Positions 1-6,016 of a stretch of 12,555 bases of DNA are shown one piece after another. How positions within the stretch are numbered: the first letter of the stretch is position 1; the number at the start of each line of letters is the position of its first letter. A program made the position numbers and the translations under genes. The notes under the pieces are model-generated. The model saw only the letters and a list, made by a program, of their open reading frames with translations. It was not told where the DNA came from and did no database searches. The DNA lies in the NCBI GenBank assembly GCA_021834945.1, contig JAKBRA010000021.1, positions 1-12,555 of the forward strand, in the 5' to 3' direction. The DNA is from Nanobdellota archaeon. Lineage in GTDB: Archaea > Nanoarchaeota > Nanoarchaeia > Parvarchaeales > Parvarchaeaceae.

Positions 1-1
1 G

Positions 2-697
2 AAACACTTTAACGAGATTGTAAAGGTAGCAGATGTTATAATGGTTGCTAGGGGAGATCTCGGCCTAAACATAGATATTGCGGATTTGCCAGAGGTCCAA
101 AAAAAGCTCTTATCTTTATGCAATGAAAACAGCAAGCCAGTTATAACAGCTACACAGATGCTTGAATCTATGACAAACAATGTAATGCCCACTAGGGCCG
201 AGGCAGATGATGTTTTTACTGCAATAGATGAAGGAACGGATGCGGTCATGCTTTCGGAAGAAACTGCTATAGGAGTTTATCCTTTAAAGGCGCTGTCGAT
301 GTTAAAACGAATAATAGAGAAATATCACTATTCGGGTATTGTAAAAAGATACAAGATAACAGATATACATGATGCCATATTAAATTCAGCGATAGATCTC
401 GTCATAAACACCAAAATAGATAAAATAATAACATTTACTCCATCGGGAAGAAGCGCATTCAGGCTTTCAAGGCACCATATTCAATTGGATATATCTGCAA
501 TTACAACCAGCAAAACAACATTTTCTAAGTTGTTCTTCAGCAAAAATGTTAAAGGAATACTTGTAAAAAGCCTCGAAAAAGCGGAAGCCAATCTTTTTAA
601 TATAGCTAAAGAGCATGGTATAAAAAAGGCGATAGTCATTTCAGGTTTGTCCTTGAGCGAAAACTCGACGGAAAATATAAGGATAATAAGCTTTTAA
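2..697 (+). CDS. pyk: Pyruvate kinase, C-terminal part (5' end outside window)
   Basis: Pyruvate kinase transfers phosphate from phosphoenolpyruvate to ADP, the last ATP-yielding step of glycolysis, in the cytosol. The frame is open to the window edge, so the gene begins upstream; 231 residues are visible, under half of a typical 450-480. Visible motifs are VMVARGDLG (about residues 13-22), whose acidic residues help bind the metal-substrate complex, ITATQMLESM with the conserved Thr-Gln pair, PTRAEADDV, and DGTDAVMLSEETA, where many homologues have SGETA. From about residue 100 onward is the alpha/beta C-terminal domain, which is divergent but complete to the stop. The internal ATG at 41 lies inside the catalytic barrel and is not the true start. 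Pyruvate kinase is not a usual neighbour of the ribosomal operon, and a 141-base promoter region separates it from uL3, so it is probably a separate transcript. The family assignment is secure. Confidence 0.96.
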   Translation, partial: KHFNEIVKVADVIMVARGDLGLNIDIADLPEVQKKLLSLCNENSKPVITATQMLESMTNNVMPTRAEADDVFTAIDEGTDAVMLSEETAIGVYPLKALSMLKRIIEKYHYSGIVKRYKITDIHDAILNSAIDLVINTKIDKIITFTPSGRSAFRLSRHHIQLDISAITTSKTTFSKLFFSKNVKGILVKSLEKAEANLFNIAKEHGIKKAIVISGLSLSENSTENIRIISF

Positions 698-838
698 ATG
701 CTATCATTTTTGGATAAAAAATACGTTATAAATGCAAAATTGAAAGAATTTATATGTTAAGTGAAACATAATCTCAAATGTTAACCTATTTAAACGTAAA
801 AAATCTATATCAGTAAATAAAACAATTGCAATTAGATT
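698..838 (+). promoter_or_regulatory. Intergenic promoter region before the uL3 operon
   Basis: This is the longest gene-free stretch in the window (141 bases) and is very AT-rich. A run of five T at 707-711 just after the pyruvate kinase stop could act as a simple archaeal terminator. Three TATA-like boxes can be seen: GTTATAAATG at 725-734, preceded by an A-rich BRE-like tract; CTATTTAAAC at 786-795; and TCTATATC at 804-811, preceded by A-rich sequence. The last lies about 30 bases before the uL3 ATG and would give an almost leaderless mRNA. The middle one would give a leader of about 20 bases, and the first a leader of about 80. No Shine-Dalgarno motif precedes the ATG. A perfect 10-base palindrome, AATTGCAATT, lies at 824-833. 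Which box is used cannot be decided from sequence. Confidence 0.6.
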
Positions 839-1789
839 ATGGGACATCAAATAACGAAGAAGAGCACTCCAAGAAGGGGAAGTCTGCAGTATTACCCTAT
901 AAAGAAGAGCAAACGGCCTTACAACACGGTCAACAATTTCAAGGACTTAGAGAAGGGTGAGATAGGTGGTTTTGCAGGCTATAAGGCAGGGATGCTGCAG
1001 CTTGTTTACATTGATTCTGATAAAAACTCACCGACGTTTAAGATGGAGGTAATGACGAACGCAACCATACTTGAATGCCCTCCTTTGCTGGTTTGCGCGG
1101 TAAGGTTCTACAATAACGGAGTAACTGTGGGAGAAAGCTGGGGAACAGGTATAAACAAATACGTTCAGAGAAAGGTAAAATTCAAGGAGAACAATAAAAG
1201 CATAGACGATTTTAAAGGAAAAGCAAATGATCTTCGTTTATTGGTGGCTACACAGCCTTGGTCAATAGGTCTCAAGAAGAAACCAGAAATATTTGAATTG
1301 GCAGTAGGCGGTAAATTTGATGATAAACTAGAGACTGCAAAGAATTTTTTAAGCAAGTCAATAGAAGTTTCTTCGGTTATAAAAGATGGTAATTTCGTTG
1401 ATGTTGGTGCAATAACAAAAGGCAAGGGTTTCCAGGGTTCCGTGAAGCGTTATGGTGTAAAGATATACCCTGTGCATGCCAGTAAGTCAAGAAGAAAAGC
1501 CGGTAACCTAGGCGCAGAGACAATGGCAAAGGTTCAGTACACGGTTCCACAGCATGGTAGGCTTGGTTTTAATTCAAGAGTAGAGTACAACAAGTTCGTT
1601 TTCAAGGTTGTAAAAGATCCGCAGGAGGTAAACATCCCAAGCGGCTATAAGAATTATGGCAACATAAAGGGAAGCGCAATTGTCTTAAAAGGTTCTGTAC
1701 CTGGGAGTGCAAGCAGATTGATTATAATGAGAAAAGCAATAAGGCCTACAAGAAAGGCCGAGCCGGTAAAAATAACATTGTTGAAGTGA
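839..1789 (+). CDS. rpl3: Large-subunit ribosomal protein uL3 (L3)
   Basis: uL3 binds 23S rRNA and reaches toward the peptidyl-transferase centre; it is one of the first proteins in 50S assembly. The 316-residue product is slightly short for archaeal uL3 (about 330-350). It begins with the archaeal PRRGSLQYYP segment (residues 11-20). Other family hallmarks are GYKAGM (47-52), the glycine-rich TKGKGFQGSVKRYGVK segment (193-208) and the tail RLGFNSRVEYNK (241-252). An in-frame TAG lies two codons before the ATG, which fixes the start. As in other archaea, uL3 is followed directly by uL4 (one base between stop and start) and uL23. No Shine-Dalgarno site is visible upstream, consistent with first-gene, short-leader initiation. 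The identification is secure. Confidence 0.97.
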   Translation: MGHQITKKSTPRRGSLQYYPIKKSKRPYNTVNNFKDLEKGEIGGFAGYKAGMLQLVYIDSDKNSPTFKMEVMTNATILECPPLLVCAVRFYNNGVTVGESWGTGINKYVQRKVKFKENNKSIDDFKGKANDLRLLVATQPWSIGLKKKPEIFELAVGGKFDDKLETAKNFLSKSIEVSSVIKDGNFVDVGAITKGKGFQGSVKRYGVKIYPVHASKSRRKAGNLGAETMAKVQYTVPQHGRLGFNSRVEYNKFVFKVVKDPQEVNIPSGYKNYGNIKGSAIVLKGSVPGSASRLIIMRKAIRPTRKAEPVKITLLK

Positions 1790-1790
1790 T

Positions 1791-2576
1791 ATGGTAAAAG
1801 TATTTTCGTCTGATGGTAAGGAAAATGGTGAGATTCAATTACCAGAAGTATTCAACACAAAATTTAACTATTCTACTTTTAAAAAGGCATTTCTTGCAGA
1901 GCAGTCCGAAAAGTTCCAGCTTAAGTACACTGACCCTATGGCTGGTAAAAGAAAGGTGGCAGAACTTACAAAAAGGCGAAGGTCTTTCAAGACAAGCTAT
2001 GGACGAGGATTAGACAGGACTCCAAGGAAAACTCTTTCCAGAGTAGGAACGAATTTTAGTTACATGGGGGCAGTTGCTCCAAATACCGTGGGCGGAAGGG
2101 AAGCTCATCCTCCACAAGCTGAGAAAAAGCTTGTAAAGGAAATAAACAAGAAGGAAAGGAAACTTGCGATTAAGATGGGGATAGCAGCATCAGCCGATAT
2201 AAAAAGGGTTTCCATGTTTCATGCTATTAACGGCATAAAGGAACTACCAATAGTTATAGAGGATTCTGCAGTAATGGTAAAAAAGACAAAGGAAGCCAAA
2301 AATCTGTTTTCTTCCATTGGTTTAAATGCTGAACTTGAAAGAATAATGAAGAAAACTATAAGAAGTGGAAAAGGAAAATTAAGGGGTAGAAAGTACAAGA
2401 AGAAGCTAGGTATAGTTCTTGTTGTGAAAGATAATGAAAAAGTTTCAAGCGCATTTTCAAACCTTAACATAAAAGTTACAAACCCTTCCTCCCTTTCAAT
2501 GACTGATGTTTCACAGGCGGGCAAGCCTGGCAGGTTGATAATATGGACAAAGGGGGCAGTTGAAAATCTCAGGTAA
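1791..2576 (+). CDS. rpl4: Large-subunit ribosomal protein uL4 (L4/L1e family)
   Basis: uL4 is an early-assembly 23S rRNA binder whose long loop lines the peptide exit tunnel. The 261-residue product matches the archaeal length. The basic tunnel-loop region is visible as RRRSFKTSYGRGLDRTPRKT (residues 62-81), followed by AVAPNTVGGREAHPP (94-108), the strongest family signature. The N-terminal strand (MVKVFSSDGK), the central IKELPIVIED segment (149-158) and the GRKYKKKLGIVLVV segment (199-212) also fit. The C-terminus GRLIIWTKGAVENL is typical. The start is one base after the uL3 stop, and the upstream GTGAT partly matches the anti-Shine-Dalgarno sequence, so translation may be coupled to uL3. 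A 66-residue reading frame beginning at 1813 overlaps it in another phase and is a shadow. Confidence 0.96.
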   Translation: MVKVFSSDGKENGEIQLPEVFNTKFNYSTFKKAFLAEQSEKFQLKYTDPMAGKRKVAELTKRRRSFKTSYGRGLDRTPRKTLSRVGTNFSYMGAVAPNTVGGREAHPPQAEKKLVKEINKKERKLAIKMGIAASADIKRVSMFHAINGIKELPIVIEDSAVMVKKTKEAKNLFSSIGLNAELERIMKKTIRSGKGKLRGRKYKKKLGIVLVVKDNEKVSSAFSNLNIKVTNPSSLSMTDVSQAGKPGRLIIWTKGAVENLR

Positions 2577-2578
2577 AC

Positions 2579-2842
2579 ATGGAAGAAAATCTAAAATATA
2601 TAATAAGTGTTTTGAGCGGCGAGAAGTCAACAAGATTGATGCAGATGGAGAACAAGCTTTCTTTTATAGTATCAAAGGATTCGAACAAGATATTAATAAA
2701 GAAAGAGGTGGAATCTCTGCTTAAAGCAAAAGTAGAGAGCATAAACATAATAAATAGAATGGATTCCAGAAAGGTGGCTATAGTAAAGCTAAAGCCTGAA
2801 TTCCAGGCAATGGATATTGCCACGCAGCTCGGTTTAATCTGA
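2579..2842 (+). CDS. rpl23: Large-subunit ribosomal protein uL23 (L23)
   Basis: uL23 sits at the polypeptide exit site and is a docking point for SRP and the Sec translocon. The 87-residue product has the usual archaeal length. Recognisable elements are SGEKSTRLMQMENKLSFIV (residues 14-32), which matches the family's EKS/T...N-L-F pattern, IKKEVESLLKAKVESINI (40-57), and the ending KPEFQAMDIATQLGLI, equivalent to the archaeal YAAE-DIAS-IGI tail. It starts two bases after the uL4 stop and completes the L3-L4-L23 trio. In most archaea uL2 follows at once; here a 52-base non-coding gap follows instead, making this the last gene of its apparent transcript. Confidence 0.95.
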   Translation: MEENLKYIISVLSGEKSTRLMQMENKLSFIVSKDSNKILIKKEVESLLKAKVESINIINRMDSRKVAIVKLKPEFQAMDIATQLGLI

Positions 2843-2850
2843 TTTGTTTT
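2843..2850 (+). terminator. Possible T-tract terminator after uL23
   Basis: TTTGTTTT lies directly after the uL23 stop codon. Archaeal RNA polymerase can terminate at short T-rich tracts without a hairpin. The tract is short and interrupted by G, so this is only a candidate. It gains some weight from the promoter-like sequence just downstream. Confidence 0.3.
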
Positions 2851-2864
2851 GCTGTCTGAAAACA

Positions 2865-2882
2865 TTTTTAAATTTAAATATT
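2865..2882 (+). promoter_or_regulatory. TATA-like promoter for the rnp1-to-secY gene chain
   Basis: The stretch contains TTTTTAAATTTAAATATT. Taking the TATA box as the first TTTTTAAA (2865-2872), its centre is about 27 bases before the rnp1 ATG at 2895, the spacing expected if transcription starts at the ATG itself and gives a leaderless mRNA. No Shine-Dalgarno motif lies before that ATG, which agrees. This is one of only two places in the plus-strand gene chain after uL3 with more than about 10 bases between genes. AT-rich spacers can resemble TATA boxes by chance, so transcript data would be decisive. Confidence 0.55.
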
Positions 2883-2894
2883 CTAAGATAGCTA

Positions 2895-3104
2895 ATGCTG
2901 ATAGGGTTTAAATTGAAAGTAATGGGAAAGGATTTGGAAGGAAAGGTTATAGATGAAACGAAAAGCACTTTGCTGCTCGAAACAGAAAGTGGCATAAAAA
3001 GAGTTATAAAGGATGGAAACAGATTTATAGTACATATGAATAAAAAAGAAATAAAAGTGAGTGGAAATGATATCAGTATGAGGCCATGGGAATATGCTTT
3101 ATGA
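2895..3104 (+). CDS. rnp1: RNase P protein component 1 (Rnp1, Rpp29/Pop4 family), short form
   Basis: Rnp1 is a protein subunit of archaeal RNase P, the ribonucleoprotein that removes 5' leaders from precursor tRNAs; it pairs with Rpp21. The 69-residue product has the Sm-like barrel pattern: LIGFKLKVMG (residues 2-11), the family hallmark KVIDETKSTLLLETESG (17-33), then GNRFIVHM and a KEIKVSG-D strand, ending in MRPWEYAL, equivalent to the family's RPEDR segment. It lacks the N-terminal helical arm of typical 90-100 residue homologues. The location immediately before uS17 is the classical archaeal position and strongly supports the call. The start follows an in-frame TAG at 2889-2891. The last 11 bases overlap uS17. 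Confidence 0.88.
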   Translation: MLIGFKLKVMGKDLEGKVIDETKSTLLLETESGIKRVIKDGNRFIVHMNKKEIKVSGNDISMRPWEYAL

Positions 3105-3408
3105 AGATTTGAAAAAACCAGAGAATAGCTGCAATGACATACATTGTCCTTATCATGGACAATTAAAGGTTCATGGCAGAAGGTTTGAAGGAGTAGTTAC
3201 TTCGGCAAAAGCCGATAAAACAGTTGCAGTAAGCTGGACGGTTTTCAGAAGACTGGGAAAATACGATAGATATGTAAAAATAAGAAGCAGGGTTCTTGCC
3301 CATAACCCAGAATGCATATCGGCAAAATTAAATGATAAGGTAGTGATATACGAAACAAGACCAATAAGCAGGTGGAAAAGATTTGTAGTTGTGAGGAAAT
3401 TGCAGTAA
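3094..3408 (+). CDS. rps17: Small-subunit ribosomal protein uS17 (S17)
   Basis: uS17 is a primary 16S rRNA-binding protein with an OB fold, needed early in 30S assembly. The 104-residue product carries the archaeal N-terminal feature CNDIHCPYHGQLKVHGR (residues 13-29), corresponding to the family's C-x4-C-P-x-HG segment, followed by FEGVVTSAKADKTVAVSW (31-48) and the RLGKYDRYVKIRSRVLAHNP segment (53-72). The tail TRPISRWKRFVVVRKL (88-103) matches the conserved ETRPISKTK-FVV pattern. The ATG lies inside the end of rnp1 (11-base overlap), with GAGG at 3080-3083 about ten bases upstream as a plausible ribosome-binding site. It is followed by uL14 after one base. Identification is secure. Confidence 0.96.
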   Translation: MLYEDLKKPENSCNDIHCPYHGQLKVHGRRFEGVVTSAKADKTVAVSWTVFRRLGKYDRYVKIRSRVLAHNPECISAKLNDKVVIYETRPISRWKRFVVVRKLQ

Positions 3409-3409
3409 T

Positions 3410-3841
3410 ATGGGAACAGGAAGGAAGGGAGCTGGTTTAAAGGCCATAAGAGCAAAGATTTCTAAGTCAATAAACGTGGGAAGCTGGATAATGGTAGCTG
3501 ACAATTCTGGAGCAAAGATAGTAAAAGTGGTAAACATAAGAAATTATCATGGTGTAAAGGATAGGCAGCCGAAGTGCGGAGTAGGAGATACAATATTTGT
3601 CGTTGTAAAGAAAGGTTCACCCGATACTGTACACAAGAAGTTCCCAGCAGTAGTCGTAAGACAAAGAAAAGAGTACAGAAGACATGATGGCACAAGGGTT
3701 TCATTTGAAGATAATGCATGCGCAATAGTCAAGGACATAGACAAGTATGAACCCCAGGGTACGATTATAAGGGGGCCAATAGCCAGGGAAATCTCTATAC
3801 GTTTCCCAAACATAACTAAAATAGCGTCAAAGATTGTATGA
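3410..3841 (+). CDS. rpl14: Large-subunit ribosomal protein uL14 (L14)
   Basis: uL14 binds 23S rRNA at the subunit interface, forms intersubunit bridges and lies near the factor-binding region. The 143-residue product shows VADNSGAKIVKVVNI (residues 29-43), CGVGDTIFVVVKKGSPD (56-72) and the diagnostic VVVRQRKEYRRHDGTRVSFE run (81-100), ending with GPIAREI and ITKIASKIV. It begins with about eight extra glycine/basic residues (MGTGRKGAG) compared with the 132-residue archaeal forms, a short extension shared by some longer archaeal and eukaryotic homologues. The start lies one base after the uS17 stop, and the end overlaps uL24 in an ATGA arrangement that suggests coupled translation. Confidence 0.97.
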   Translation: MGTGRKGAGLKAIRAKISKSINVGSWIMVADNSGAKIVKVVNIRNYHGVKDRQPKCGVGDTIFVVVKKGSPDTVHKKFPAVVVRQRKEYRRHDGTRVSFEDNACAIVKDIDKYEPQGTIIRGPIAREISIRFPNITKIASKIV

Positions 3842-4230
3842 AAAATAATTTTAGCAGACATTGGGTTTCGAGTACCTCTCCAAAGAAACAGAGGAAATAT
3901 AGGACAAATGCTCCGTTACACATAAAAAGAAAGATGCTTTCTGCCCACTTATCGAAGGAACTAAGAGCAAAATACAAGACAAGGAATGTGCTGTTGAAAA
4001 AAGGAGATACTGTGCTTATCGCAAGAGGAAAGTTTAAGGGGAAGGAAGGAAAGATAGACAAAGTTTACACGAAACAGTTAAAAGTAAGTGTTGATTCAGC
4101 TAAGAACGTAACGAAAAAAGGAAACAAGGTTCCTTTTAAGATCAGGCCATCGGCTTTAATAATTACAGATCTTAATCTGTCCGATGCAAGGAGGTTAGAA
4201 AAGATAGAATCTTATGGCAAGACACGGTGA
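3838..4230 (+). CDS. rpl24: Large-subunit ribosomal protein uL24 (L24)
   Basis: uL24 is an assembly initiator that binds 23S rRNA near the exit tunnel. The 130-residue product has the archaeal/eukaryotic N-terminal arm SSTSPKKQRKYRTNAPLHIK (residues 11-30), the signature segment KMLSAHLSKELRAKYKTRNV (32-51), and a KOW motif from about 54 to 80 (KKGDTVLIARGKFKGKEGKI). The C-terminal part, containing IRPSALIITDLNLSD (102-116), matches the family pattern I-PSNV-I-L-L-D. It starts in an ATGA overlap with uL14 and runs 17 bases into eS4. No Shine-Dalgarno motif precedes the ATG, so reinitiation after uL14 is likely. Confidence 0.96.
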   Translation: MKNNFSRHWVSSTSPKKQRKYRTNAPLHIKRKMLSAHLSKELRAKYKTRNVLLKKGDTVLIARGKFKGKEGKIDKVYTKQLKVSVDSAKNVTKKGNKVPFKIRPSALIITDLNLSDARRLEKIESYGKTR

Positions 4231-4876
4231 GTCGAAACATTTTAAGAGAAGTGCAGTTACTAATTCTTTAGTTATACCTAGGAAGAAATATAAATATTAT
4301 ATCAAGCCTTTACCCGGAAAACACAGTAACAAAGAGGGCGTTTCATTATTGGGCTTTTTAAGAGATGTAGTTAACATAGCGGGAAATGCAAGAGAAGCCA
4401 GGTACCTTATAAAAGCAGGTTTGGTTTCGGTTGACGGGAAAAAGATAAAGGAAGAAAAGTACGTTGTCGGTTTCTCCGATGTTGTAAGCGTCAAAGATGA
4501 TTATTTTTTGGTGTGGCTGAACGAAAAGGGAAAGATAATCTCAGTAAAACAAGACGGAAATGTAGACAGTAAAAAAGTAAAGGTAATGTCGAAGCACAAG
4601 GGAAAAGGTTCAAAGGATATACTTTTTACAAGCGACGCAAGGAACATTGTGTCTGAAAAAACGGACGTGCAGATAAATGATTCTGTAATACTGGATTTCT
4701 CCACGGGTAAAATAAAGGACAAAATACCTTTTGAGCAAGGAAGAGAAGTAATAGTTTTCAACGGTAAAAACGCTGGAAGAAAAGGAAAGATAAAGGAAAT
4801 TGACGGCTATTCCGTTTTGGTTTCAGGAAAGGACGGTGAATTTGTTTCATCCATTAAATCCTGCATGGCATTGTAA
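4214..4876 (+). CDS. rps4e: Small-subunit ribosomal protein eS4 (S4e)
   Basis: eS4 is found only in archaea and eukaryotes and binds 16S/18S rRNA on the small subunit body. The 220-residue product is slightly short of the usual 230-245. Residues 1-40 contain the basic N-terminal region ending in RKKYKYYIKPLPGKH. An S4-type RNA-binding segment covers roughly 47-93 (REARYLIKAGLVSVDGKKIK at 60-79). The C-terminal half has a KOW-like motif at about 176-205 (GREVIVFNGKNAGRKGKIKE). The ATG is inside the uL24 coding end (17-base overlap). A GGAGG at 4189-4193 is about 20 bases upstream, too far for ordinary use, so coupling to uL24 is more likely. Gene order uL24-eS4-uL5 is standard in archaea. Confidence 0.95.
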   Translation: MARHGESKHFKRSAVTNSLVIPRKKYKYYIKPLPGKHSNKEGVSLLGFLRDVVNIAGNAREARYLIKAGLVSVDGKKIKEEKYVVGFSDVVSVKDDYFLVWLNEKGKIISVKQDGNVDSKKVKVMSKHKGKGSKDILFTSDARNIVSEKTDVQINDSVILDFSTGKIKDKIPFEQGREVIVFNGKNAGRKGKIKEIDGYSVLVSGKDGEFVSSIKSCMAL

Positions 4877-4877
4877 T

Positions 4878-5384
4878 ATGGAAAATAAAATGAGGGAGAT
4901 TTTTGTTGAGAAGGTCACGTTGAACATAGGCGTGGGCGAGCCTGGAGAAAGGCTTGAAAAGATAAAGAGCCTGCTTGAGCAGATCTCTGGTTCAAAGGTG
5001 GTTAAGACAGAGACCAAAAAAAGGATACCTGAATGGGGGTTAAGGCCGGGCCTTGAAATAGGTGTAAAGACAACGTTGAGAAAGCAGGCTGCAGAAGAAG
5101 TATTAAAAAGGATGTTTACCGCAATGGAAAATTCAGTAAAAGAATCAAATTTTGATGAAAAAGGCAATCTATCTTTTGGAATAAAGGAATACATACACAT
5201 ACCTGGAGCAAAGTACGATTATACAATTGGTATAGTCGGCCTTTCAGTCAATGTAACTTTGTCTAGAAGAGGATTCGGTATAACTAGAAAGAGGAACAAA
5301 TCAAACATAGGCAAGTCACATCTAATCAAAAAAGAAGAGGCAGTGGAATTCATAAAGAATAAATACAATGTGAAGGTTATTTAA
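4878..5384 (+). CDS. rpl5: Large-subunit ribosomal protein uL5 (L5)
   Basis: uL5 binds 5S rRNA together with uL18 and contacts P-site tRNA and the 30S head. The product has 168 residues, close to the archaeal norm of 165-185. Features are MREIFVEKVTLNIGVGEPGERL (residues 5-26), IPEWGLRPGLEIGVKTTLRK (50-69), FGIKEYIHIPGAKYD (100-114) and VNVTLSRRGFGITRKR (124-139). The chosen ATG lies one base after the eS4 stop and is followed by MREI, the usual archaeal N-terminus. A longer reading from 4800 would add 26 unrelated residues lying wholly within eS4, so it is rejected. Its 5S partner uL18 is encoded downstream in the same chain. Confidence 0.96.
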   Translation: MENKMREIFVEKVTLNIGVGEPGERLEKIKSLLEQISGSKVVKTETKKRIPEWGLRPGLEIGVKTTLRKQAAEEVLKRMFTAMENSVKESNFDEKGNLSFGIKEYIHIPGAKYDYTIGIVGLSVNVTLSRRGFGITRKRNKSNIGKSHLIKKEEAVEFIKNKYNVKVI

Positions 5385-5390
5385 GGAATC

Positions 5391-5627
5391 ATGGAAACTC
5401 AATTCGAAAAAATATTGAAGGTGCATTCAACCAATCCCGCAAAGAGAGCCAGATTTATCAAATTCAACAAGCATAAGATGCAACCGCATGACAGACGTGC
5501 GCACCTATGCATAAGATGCAACAGGGCAGAAGGCCACATAAAGATACATGGCCTTAACTACTGCAGACAGTGCTTCAGAGAGGTCGCTCCGGATCTCGGA
5601 TTCAAAAAATACGGAAAGGAGGCATAA
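5391..5627 (+). CDS. rps14: Small-subunit ribosomal protein uS14 (S14), zinc type, N-terminally extended
   Basis: uS14 sits in the 30S head and stabilises its fold. The product has 78 residues against 50-57 in most archaea. The core is normal: a zinc-binding set C40-x2-C43 and C58-x2-C61 with [16 protein letters not shown] (residues 49-64) and the ending [10 protein letters not shown]. The first 30 residues are a basic extension rich in Lys, Arg, His and Asn, and the common G-x-GSR motif before the first cysteine is missing. The start at 5391 is preferred because AAGGA lies at 5383-5387 and the gap from uL5 is only six bases. An internal ATG at 5478 would give a 49-residue core-only protein but leave a 93-base gap in an otherwise packed chain. 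Confidence 0.93.
   Translation: METQFEKILKVHSTNPAKRARFIKFNKHKMQPHDRRAHLCIRCNRAEGHIKIHGLNYCRQCFREVAPDLGFKKYGKEA
5613..5622 (+). promoter_or_regulatory. Strong Shine-Dalgarno site deciding the uS8 start
   Basis: GGAAAGGAGG sits inside the last codons of uS14, seven bases before the ATG at 5630. It is the best match in the window to the archaeal anti-Shine-Dalgarno sequence. It selects 5630 as the uS8 start over an in-frame ATG at 5570 that lies inside uS14. Confidence 0.8.
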
Positions 5628-5629
5628 TT

Positions 5630-6016
5630 ATGGTAGATTCCCTTTCGACTATATTTAATACTATAAACGTTGCAAGAAAAGTTGGTAAGAAATCTTGCGT
5701 GGTAAGCCCAAACAGCAAGCTTTTAATCAACCTTTTGGAGCTTATCAAAAAGGCAGGATATATTGACAATTACGAGATAATAAACGATGTAAGAGGTGGG
5801 TTTGTAAAAATAGATATAAACGAGCATTTAAATGAGTGCAAAGCCATCAGGCCTAGAATACCAATAAAGGCAGGCGACATTGTAAAATATGAAAAGAGGT
5901 ATTTGCCTGCTTTGGGTTTTGGTTTAATACTTTTGTCTACAAATAAAGGAGTGATTACAAATGAAGAGGCAAAACAACTAATGATAGGGGGAAGTCTTTT
6001 AGCTTATGTCTACTAA
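5630..6016 (+). CDS. rps8: Small-subunit ribosomal protein uS8 (S8)
   Basis: uS8 binds the central domain of 16S rRNA (helix 21) and is a core assembly protein of the 30S platform. The 128-residue product fits archaeal uS8 (about 130). It opens with DSLSTIFNTINVARKVGKKSC (residues 3-23), which matches the family's DPLA-ALN-I-NAE-GK start. RGGFVKIDINEHLNECKAIRP (55-75) and the ending IGGSLLAYVY (119-128), equivalent to the usual GGKLLAYVY, are typical. A 20-residue upstream extension is possible in frame but lies inside uS14 and lacks family similarity. The last 11 bases overlap uL6. In bacteria uS8 represses the spc operon by binding its mRNA; no comparable target was evident here. Confidence 0.96.
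   Translation: MVDSLSTIFNTINVARKVGKKSCVVSPNSKLLINLLELIKKAGYIDNYEIINDVRGGFVKIDINEHLNECKAIRPRIPIKAGDIVKYEKRYLPALGFGLILLSTNKGVITNEEAKQLMIGGSLLAYVY

Noticed and set aside
698..838. tRNA or structured RNA gene in the intergenic region
   Set aside because: No cloverleaf, GC-rich stem or box motif could be seen; the region is very AT-rich and looks like promoter DNA.
1165..1425. Minus-strand open frames inside uL3 and others (2219-2524, 2569-2865, 3547-3861, 4847-5200, 6269-6634)
   Set aside because: They lie opposite well-identified ribosomal genes, have low-complexity Phe/Ser/Leu-rich translations typical of the reverse of lysine/glutamate-rich genes, and show no domains.
1813..2013. 66-codon plus-strand open frame inside uL4
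   Set aside because: Out-of-phase shadow of the conserved uL4 N-terminal half.
2843..2894. Assembly deletion as the explanation for the missing uL2-uL29 block
   Set aside because: Both neighbouring genes are complete and the gap has promoter-like content at the right spacing. This is unlikely to result from random collapse, though reads would settle it.
4800..4877. Longer uL5 start adding 26 residues
   Set aside because: The extra residues lie wholly inside eS4 and have no family similarity; the ATG at 4878, followed by MREI, matches archaeal uL5.
5570..5629. Longer uS8 start inside uS14
   Set aside because: A strong Shine-Dalgarno site at 5613-5622 and the family N-terminus both select the ATG at 5630.
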